From NCBI GenBank assembly GCA_965220095.1, contig OZ244805.1:3162001-3226000 (forward strand): 64,000 bases of DNA. The letters run 5' to 3'. The DNA is from Bin87 sp965220095. GTDB lineage: Bacteria; Chloroflexota; Dehalococcoidia; Lucifugimonadales; UBA3495. Position 1 is the first letter of the stretch. Each line of letters begins with the position of its first letter. The translations under genes and the position numbers were made by a program. The notes under the pieces are model-generated. The model was not told the origin of the DNA. It did not search any database and saw only the letters and a program-made list of their open reading frames with translations. Below are positions 58,952 through 64,000 of the stretch, piece by piece.

Positions 58952-59989
58952 GTGGCACAAATCACGATTATCGGCACCGGTTTGATCGGCACCTCGCTGG
59001 GGTTGGCCCTCCGCGCCTCCCCGCTGCGAAACCTGGTGGTGGTCGGCAGCGACGCCGAACACGCCGCCAGAGCCGGAGCTGAACGCCGCCAAGCCTTCGA
59101 CCGGATGGAAAGCCGGCTGGGTAATGCTATCGAAGACGCCGACGTCGTCGTGCTGGCCACTCCGGTCATGGCAATGCGCGAGTTGATGGAAGCCATGGCC
59201 CCCTACTTGCCGGAGGGCTGCGTCGTTACCGACGTGGGCAGTACCAAAACCCAGGTACTGCAATGGGCCGACGAATTGCTGCCGGACTCGGTGGATTTCG
59301 TTGGGGGCCATCCCATGGCCGGCCGCGAAACGCCGGGCCCTGAAAACGCCGATGGCCAGTTGTTCGTGGGCAAACCCTACTGCGTCATCCCCAGCCCCAA
59401 AGCCAGCCAGCGCGCCGTTGGGGAAGTTGCCACTCTGGCTGAATCGGTCGGCGGCGAACCCTATTTCATCAGCGTGGATGAACATGATAGCTTCGTAGCC
59501 GCCGTGAGCCACTTGCCCTTTGTGCTGTCCACTGCCCTGGTGGGTTGCACCAGCAAGTCGGCCAACTGGTCTGACATCGGGCAGCTGGCATCCTCCGGTT
59601 ACCGCGACATCACCCGCCTGGCATCCGGCGACGCGGTGATGCACCGCGATATCTGCGTCAGCAATCCTGAGCCAATTGTCGCCTGGATCGACGCATTTAT
59701 CCGGGAGTTGTACGAGTATCGCAAGCTGCTGGACACCGACACCGAGCCACCGGACGCGGACGCCATGCTCACCCTCTTCGAGGATGCCAGGCTGGCGCGG
59801 GCAAAATTGATGGCCGGCCAGGTGAACCCGCGTTCCCGCGAACTGGAGAAGACACCCGAATACCCCACCTTTAGCGAGTCCATGGGTCAAATGTTCCTCG
59901 GAGGGATCGCGGACCGCGCTCGTCGTTTGATGTTGGGCGAACGGCCCGACGACAAAGAATCCACCCGTCGTCCCAATGACCGAAAATAG
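58952..59989 (+). CDS. tyrA: Prephenate dehydrogenase
   Basis: 345-aa NAD-dependent enzyme of tyrosine synthesis. 'ITIIGTGLIGTSLGLAL' is the Rossmann loop at the N-terminus, 'VVVLATPVMAMRELM', 'VVTDVGSTKTQVL', and the active site 'FVGGHPMAGRETPGPENAD'. The GTG at 58952 places the start a few residues before the loop as usual; the frame extends to a TTG at 58913. It is followed 17 bp later by aroA. Confidence 0.94.
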   Translation: MAQITIIGTGLIGTSLGLALRASPLRNLVVVGSDAEHAARAGAERRQAFDRMESRLGNAIEDADVVVLATPVMAMRELMEAMAPYLPEGCVVTDVGSTKTQVLQWADELLPDSVDFVGGHPMAGRETPGPENADGQLFVGKPYCVIPSPKASQRAVGEVATLAESVGGEPYFISVDEHDSFVAAVSHLPFVLSTALVGCTSKSANWSDIGQLASSGYRDITRLASGDAVMHRDICVSNPEPIVAWIDAFIRELYEYRKLLDTDTEPPDADAMLTLFEDARLARAKLMAGQVNPRSRELEKTPEYPTFSESMGQMFLGGIADRARRLMLGERPDDKESTRRPNDRK

Positions 59990-60006
59990 ATTGCGAGGGA
60001 TGTAAC

Positions 60007-61296
60007 GTGGATCAGATTGTCCGCCGACCGGCTAACCTCGTGGGCGCCCTGGCCGTCCCCGGGGACAAATCGGTGTCCCATCGCTCACTAATCCTGAACG
60101 CCATTGCCGACGGCACAGCCATAGTTACGGGGTTGTCCGACGGCGAGGACGTTCGTTCCACCGCCGCTTGCCTGCAGGCGATGGGCGTAACCATCGAGCC
60201 GCTCGGTGAACCCGGCAGCGTACGCGTTGGTGGGCTGGGGCCGCAATTGCAGGAACCGACGGATCTGCTGGACGCCGGGAACAGTGGCACGTCAATGCGA
60301 CTGCTCTCTGGGTTGCTAGCCGGTCAGGACTTCCTGGCCGTGTTGACCGGCGATGGTTCGTTGCGCACCCGACCAATGGGCCGCGTCGTGCAGCCGCTTC
60401 AGCAAATGGGCGCGTCCATCATGGGACGCCACAGCAATACCTTGGCGCCGCTGGCGATACGCGGCGGCGTCCTGCGGTCAATTGAGTATCAGATGCCGGT
60501 GGCCAGCGCACAGGTAAAATCCTGCCTGATGTTGGCTGGACTGTCCGCCGACGGTCCCACCGTGTTGCATCAGCCGGCGCTCTCCCGCGACCACACCGAG
60601 CGCATGATGTCGGCGATGGGTGTGCGATTGGATACCGACGGGCTGGCGTTGACCCTGCATCCTGCTCATCTGAAGTCGGTGGACGTGGCGGTGCCTGGAG
60701 ATATTTCCTCGGCGGCCTTCTGGATGGTGGCGGGGTTGATTCACCCCAACGCCGTAGTTACGATTCGGGGCGTGGGCCTGAACCCCAGCCGGGCCGGCAT
60801 CATCGATGCGCTGCAAATGATGGGCGCCGGCGACGCATTGAAGCTGGAAAACCAGCGCGTCGAAGGCGGCGAACCCGTTGCCGACGTGGTCGCCTCGTCG
60901 GGAAGCCTGAAGGGTATTGACCTCGGCGGCGAAATCATCCCGATCATGATTGACGAACTACCCGTGCTGGCGGTGGCGGCCTGTTTTGCTGAGGGCGACA
61001 CCATCATCAGGGACGCCGCTGAGCTGCGTGTGAAAGAATCCGACCGAATCGCGACGACGGTCTCTGAACTAACCCGCATGGGCGCCAGCATCGAGGCTCG
61101 GGAAGATGGCATGGTCATACACGGCACCGGCCGATTGAGCGGCGCCGAAGTGGAGAGCCACCGCGACCATCGTTTGGCAATGTCGCTGGCAATCGCCGGC
61201 CTCGCCGCATCGGGCGACACTACGATACACGGCGCCGAGGATGCTTCCGTTTCCTACCCGAATTTCTGGGAGCACCTGGAATCCCTGACCGCCTGA
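60007..61296 (+). CDS. aroA: 3-phosphoshikimate 1-carboxyvinyltransferase (EPSP synthase)
   Basis: 429-aa shikimate-pathway enzyme joining PEP to shikimate-3-phosphate. 'VPGDKSVSHRSLILNAIA' binds substrate, 'LDAGNSGTSMRLLSGLLAG' is the PEP/glyphosate loop, then 'GDGSLRTRPMGRVVQPL', 'SAQVKSCLMLAGL', 'VPGDISSAAFWMVAG', 'DELPVLAVAACFAEG' and 'ELRVKESDRI'. The loop resembles B. subtilis-type rather than E. coli-type enzymes. GTG start with GAGGGA upstream. Confidence 0.97.
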   Translation: MDQIVRRPANLVGALAVPGDKSVSHRSLILNAIADGTAIVTGLSDGEDVRSTAACLQAMGVTIEPLGEPGSVRVGGLGPQLQEPTDLLDAGNSGTSMRLLSGLLAGQDFLAVLTGDGSLRTRPMGRVVQPLQQMGASIMGRHSNTLAPLAIRGGVLRSIEYQMPVASAQVKSCLMLAGLSADGPTVLHQPALSRDHTERMMSAMGVRLDTDGLALTLHPAHLKSVDVAVPGDISSAAFWMVAGLIHPNAVVTIRGVGLNPSRAGIIDALQMMGAGDALKLENQRVEGGEPVADVVASSGSLKGIDLGGEIIPIMIDELPVLAVAACFAEGDTIIRDAAELRVKESDRIATTVSELTRMGASIEAREDGMVIHGTGRLSGAEVESHRDHRLAMSLAIAGLAASGDTTIHGAEDASVSYPNFWEHLESLTA

Positions 61297-61333
61297 ACGG
61301 GCGTCGGCAGCGCAGTGGGCGGGGCGAGGCAGT

Positions 61334-61741
61334 TTGGCCAAAGCCGGGTTACTATACCTGCTGACTGCGGCCCTGCTCGCCGTCGGTACGTTGACGGCAA
61401 CGATAACGGTATACTTAATCTGGGAGCGTGAAGTTCCGGAAATACTGTCCGATTCTATCGTGAACACGGCAGCGGTGCTTGCCGCATTTGCTTTCGTAGG
61501 AGCGCTTGAAATGTTTTTCACTATGCAACAGCGACGCCAGCATGAAGAGGAACATCGGCAGTGGATGGCCATGCTGGAAAAACAACGGGAAGAGGATATC
61601 GCGCGGCGTGCCGAAGACGCCGCCCGAATGGAGCGGATGTTCGATACCATGATGACCCGCTTTCTGGAATCCATCGAGCGTATTGAGCGCCGCAACAACG
61701 GCAATGGCGCGTCCCATCCTTCCGATGACAGTGAAAGCTGA
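61334..61741 (+). CDS. Small membrane protein with coiled coil, unrecognised
   Basis: 135-aa protein with two hydrophobic helices (about 5-29 and 43-62: 'LLYLLTAALLAVGTLTATITV', 'VNTAAVLAAFAFVGALEMFF') and a charged coiled-coil tail ('QQRRQHEEEHRQWMAMLEKQREEDIARR'). TTG start with GAGG upstream. It overlaps the start of gmk by a few codons, so it is in the aroA-gmk transcript. No function assigned. Confidence 0.65.
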   Translation: MAKAGLLYLLTAALLAVGTLTATITVYLIWEREVPEILSDSIVNTAAVLAAFAFVGALEMFFTMQQRRQHEEEHRQWMAMLEKQREEDIARRAEDAARMERMFDTMMTRFLESIERIERRNNGNGASHPSDDSES

Positions 61742-62354
61742 GTTGCCGGCGGCCAGCCCCGCCGCGCCGATGCTGGTCGTCATATCGGGGCCATCGGCAT
61801 CGGGCAAGGGTACGCTGATGACCGCCCTGCGCCAACTGGAACGGCCCTGGCACTTTGCGGTTACCGCCACCACCAGACCGATGCGCCCGGGCGAAACGGA
61901 CGGCGACGATTATCTTTTCCTGGATGTCGCCGACTTCCTGCGGATGCGCGAGCGCGACGAGTTGCTGGAAAGCGCCCAGGTGTACGACCGCTGGTACGGA
62001 GTCCCCCGCTGGCAGGTGCGCGACCCCCTCATCGCCGGCAAAGATGTTATCCTTGAAATCGACGTGCAGGGTGCGGCAACCATTCGCGGCATCGCTCCGG
62101 ACGCGCTGACCATCTTTGTGATGCCGGCGACTCTGGACGAGTTGCGCAACCGGCTGGCGGCCCGTGGCACCGAAGACGAAACAGAAATGCAGCGGCGTTT
62201 GCAAGCGGCGACCATAGAGTTGGACCGAATTGGCGAGTTTGACTACCGGGTCGTCAACCGGGACGGCCAACTGGACGCCGCCGTTCACGAGATTGATGCC
62301 ATCATTGCTGCCGAAAAGTGTCGGGTCAAACCACGCTTCGTGCAGATGCTATAA
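61725..62354 (+). CDS. gmk: Guanylate kinase
   Basis: 209-aa nucleotide kinase converting GMP to GDP with ATP. The P-loop is 'VISGPSASGKGTLMTAL', then 'TATTRPMRPGETDGDDYLFL' (GMP binding), 'YGVPRWQV', 'VILEIDVQGAATIRG', 'MPATLDELRNRLAARGTEDE' and 'FDYRVVNRDGQLDAAVHEI'. The exact start is uncertain (ATG 61725, or another in-frame start slightly up- or downstream); no clear ribosome site. Confidence 0.94.
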   Translation: MTVKAELPAASPAAPMLVVISGPSASGKGTLMTALRQLERPWHFAVTATTRPMRPGETDGDDYLFLDVADFLRMRERDELLESAQVYDRWYGVPRWQVRDPLIAGKDVILEIDVQGAATIRGIAPDALTIFVMPATLDELRNRLAARGTEDETEMQRRLQAATIELDRIGEFDYRVVNRDGQLDAAVHEIDAIIAAEKCRVKPRFVQML

Positions 62355-62366
62355 CCGGAGGCCCCG

Positions 62367-63308
62367 ATGACCGACGACGCTGGGCGTCAAACCGCAAACC
62401 ACTCCCCGGCCAACGCTGCATCTGAAACGCTGCGGCCCCGCCTGCCCGATTGGCTAAAGGTCAAAATGCCCGGGGGCCCGCGCTACATCGAGTTGAAGCA
62501 ATTGATGCGCGAGAGTCAATTGCACACGGTCTGCGAGGAAGCGCACTGCCCCAATATCGGCGAGTGCTGGGAACGGTCGGCGGCCACCTTCATGATCCTG
62601 GGCGACATTTGCACCCGCGCCTGCGCCTATTGCGCCGTCACCACCGGCCGGCCCGGCGCCGTCGACTTCGGCGAACCCTTCCGTCTGGCGGCGACCGTCA
62701 AGCGCATGGAGCTGAAGTATTGCGTCATCACGTCGGTAAACCGGGATGACCTTCCAGACGGCGGCGCCAGCGTATTCGCAGCCTGCATCAAACAGGTGCA
62801 GGCCGGCGTACCCGGATGCAAGGTGGAAGTGCTGATCCCCGATTTCCAGGGCAACTGGGACGCACTCGCAACGGTGGTTTCGGCGCGACCCCACGTGCTC
62901 AACCACAACATTGAATCGGTGGAACGCGTTTTTCATCGGGTACGGCCCAAAGGCGACTATCATCAGACTCTGGAACTGTTCCGGCAGGCCAAGGCCATTG
63001 ACCCTGGCACGGTTACCAAGTCTGGCATCATCGTGGGCATGGGTGAAACGCGTGACGAACTGCTGCAAACCATGCAAGACCTGAGGAGCGTCGACTGCGA
63101 CCTGCTCACCGTCGGACAGTATTTGAGGCCGTCGCTCAAACACATCGCCATCGACCGCTTCTACACCCCAGATGAATTTGCGGAAATCCGGTTGGCCGGC
63201 GAAGCGATGGGGTTCAAGCACGTTGCGGCCGGCCCGCTGGTACGGTCCTCTTACCACGCCGACGAGCAACACGAAGCGGCGATGGTTTCGCCGCACCCGG
63301 TCCCCTGA
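62367..63308 (+). CDS. lipA: Lipoyl synthase
   Basis: 313-aa radical SAM enzyme inserting two sulfurs into octanoyl groups to make lipoate. The auxiliary cluster cysteines are in 'CEEAHCPNIGEC' and the radical SAM cluster in 'CTRACAYC' ('GDICTRACAYCAVTTGRP'). Further motifs: 'VITSVNRDDLPDGGA', 'EVLIPDFQGN', 'NHNIESVERVFHRVRP', 'KSGIIVGMGET' and the C-terminal serine ligand in 'GPLVRSSYHADE'. ATG with CCGGAGG upstream. Confidence 0.97.
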   Translation: MTDDAGRQTANHSPANAASETLRPRLPDWLKVKMPGGPRYIELKQLMRESQLHTVCEEAHCPNIGECWERSAATFMILGDICTRACAYCAVTTGRPGAVDFGEPFRLAATVKRMELKYCVITSVNRDDLPDGGASVFAACIKQVQAGVPGCKVEVLIPDFQGNWDALATVVSARPHVLNHNIESVERVFHRVRPKGDYHQTLELFRQAKAIDPGTVTKSGIIVGMGETRDELLQTMQDLRSVDCDLLTVGQYLRPSLKHIAIDRFYTPDEFAEIRLAGEAMGFKHVAAGPLVRSSYHADEQHEAAMVSPHPVP

Positions 63309-63377
63309 AAACCCCAGCATCGGCCCGCAGCGGCGGAATACAGCACCGGTCGTTGGTGAGGCAGGGGGCGAACTCGC

Positions 63378-64000
63378 CTAGCGGGTCAATCGGTTGCCAG
63401 CGTTGTTCAGCGACAACGGCGCCACCGGGTTTGCCACGTCTGGCGGCAAGGACAACTCGCCAGTGCGCCCGCGCCAGCGAGCCGCCATCGGCCAGTATTG
63501 CCAGCTCGCGTCGGGTTCCGCATTGGTCGGCGTTTCGGATGCGGCAACGGCTGCATCCTGGTCGCCCGACGGATCATCCGCATCGGGTCGCCAGGGCCAG
63601 GGCAGGTGGCGCAGCCAGGGGTTGGAGCCGCCGAAGCCGCCATCGTAATTGTTGATCTCGGCCACCACCGCCATCACCTGGTGCGGGCGATGCAGACGGT
63701 ATGTCGGCTGTTGCGCAATAATGGCGTCGGCATCGATGGTGGCCCACATTGCGGCAGCGGACCGGACGCCGGCTTCGCGGGCGCAAGCGATGTCCTGCGG
63801 GGCGTCGCCAACGTACATGGCGTCAGCCGCCTCAACTCCCAGACCATCCAGCACGTCAAATAGACCGGTCGGGTCGGGCTTGAACGGCCGTCGGTCGGTT
63901 TTGAACGACGTGTATGCCACCAGGTCAGCCAGGCCCGATTGCCGCAACTCGGCCTCCCCGAATTCAGGTACCTTGTCGGACAAAATGCCGATGCGGATGC
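63378..64000 (-). CDS. HAD-family hydrolase, N-terminus beyond the window
   Basis: C-terminal 207 codons of a haloacid-dehalogenase-superfamily protein; the frame is open to the window end ('IRIGILSDKVPEF'), where motif II ('GILSDK') lies. Motif III Lys is in 'RRPFKPDPTGLFDVL' and the metal-binding motif IV in 'DAMYVGDAPQDIACAREAGVRSAAAMWAT', typical of phosphoglycolate phosphatase-like enzymes. After this there is an unusual Trp/Pro-rich tail of about 100 residues with no recognised domain. It converges on lipA. Confidence 0.82.
   Translation of the reverse strand, partial: IRIGILSDKVPEFGEAELRQSGLADLVAYTSFKTDRRPFKPDPTGLFDVLDGLGVEAADAMYVGDAPQDIACAREAGVRSAAAMWATIDADAIIAQQPTYRLHRPHQVMAVVAEINNYDGGFGGSNPWLRHLPWPWRPDADDPSGDQDAAVAASETPTNAEPDASWQYWPMAARWRGRTGELSLPPDVANPVAPLSLNNAGNRLTR

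Noticed and set aside
1..64000. CRISPR array, rRNA, tRNA, tmRNA or replication origin
   Set aside because: No regular spaced direct repeats or recognisable RNA gene segments were seen by eye, and no DnaA-box cluster near rpmH. A covariance-model search would be needed to exclude small RNAs.

Overview
The window is GC-rich, densely packed bacterial DNA. Several traits point to a Chloroflexota lineage, most likely a Dehalococcoidia or SAR202-type genome. These are four separate luciferase-like flavin oxidoreductases, a glycine-betaine-binding lipoprotein with an EKVVEK-type repetitive stalk, DUF1800, NHL, RraA and carboxymuconolactone-decarboxylase-like genes in one neighbourhood, and frequent GTG and TTG starts. 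This placement is inferred from gene content; no rRNA or tRNA was seen.

Layout. 1-2.4 kb: phosphate ABC permeases pstC and pstA on the minus strand, with an extracellular FN3-like domain in PstC. 2.6-10.4 kb: single metabolic genes (LLM oxidoreductase, HAD dehalogenase, an alpha/beta hydrolase lacking its nucleophile, Zn alcohol dehydrogenase, nucleoside hydrolase, peroxiredoxin, gamma-glutamyltransferase-like enzyme). 10.4-19.4 kb: accessory island between a palindromic MITE-like repeat and an insertion sequence. It holds an unrecognised 353-aa gene, a divergent DUF5131 (phage Gp37/Gp68-like)/TcmP pair and a BsuBI/PstI-type restriction-modification operon.

20.7-29.2 kb: housekeeping run rpmH-rnpA-yidD-(PQQ propeller lipoprotein)-yidC-jag, then purF-purM-purH and a small RNase-H-fold gene. 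yidC and jag overlap by 107 bp, and purF has a promoter that predicts a leaderless mRNA. 29.2-36.7 kb: SDR, a monocistronic gene for a protein made of two copies of an unrecognised PHYHYGP domain with its own promoter, palindrome and terminator, a SprT-like protein, a second LLM enzyme, gamma carbonic anhydrase, a frameshifted Na/Pi cotransporter, smpB and an S41 protease. 36.75 kb: a MITE with near-perfect terminal repeats and a 12-bp target duplication.

37-44 kb: an HMG-CoA-synthase-like/DUF35 fusion with a thiolase, an unrecognised glycine-rich membrane protein, and pmbA/tldD-type protease genes. 44-53.6 kb: CMD-like and LLM genes, a TlpA thioredoxin lipoprotein, an AI-2E-type exporter, a radical-SAM-like protein that has lost all three cluster cysteines, DUF1800, NHL, another CMD-like protein and an RraA-like protein. 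53.7-58.6 kb: glycine betaine uptake (ATPase, permease, two small related proteins, binding lipoprotein). 58.9-64 kb: tyrA-aroA-(small membrane protein)-gmk-lipA and a partial HAD gene.

Strongest candidates for new biology: the 11.4-17.8 kb defence-like island, the cysteine-less radical-SAM relative beside DUF1800/NHL, the tandem PHYHYGP protein, and the cysteine-less HMGCS/DUF35 fusion with its thiolase.
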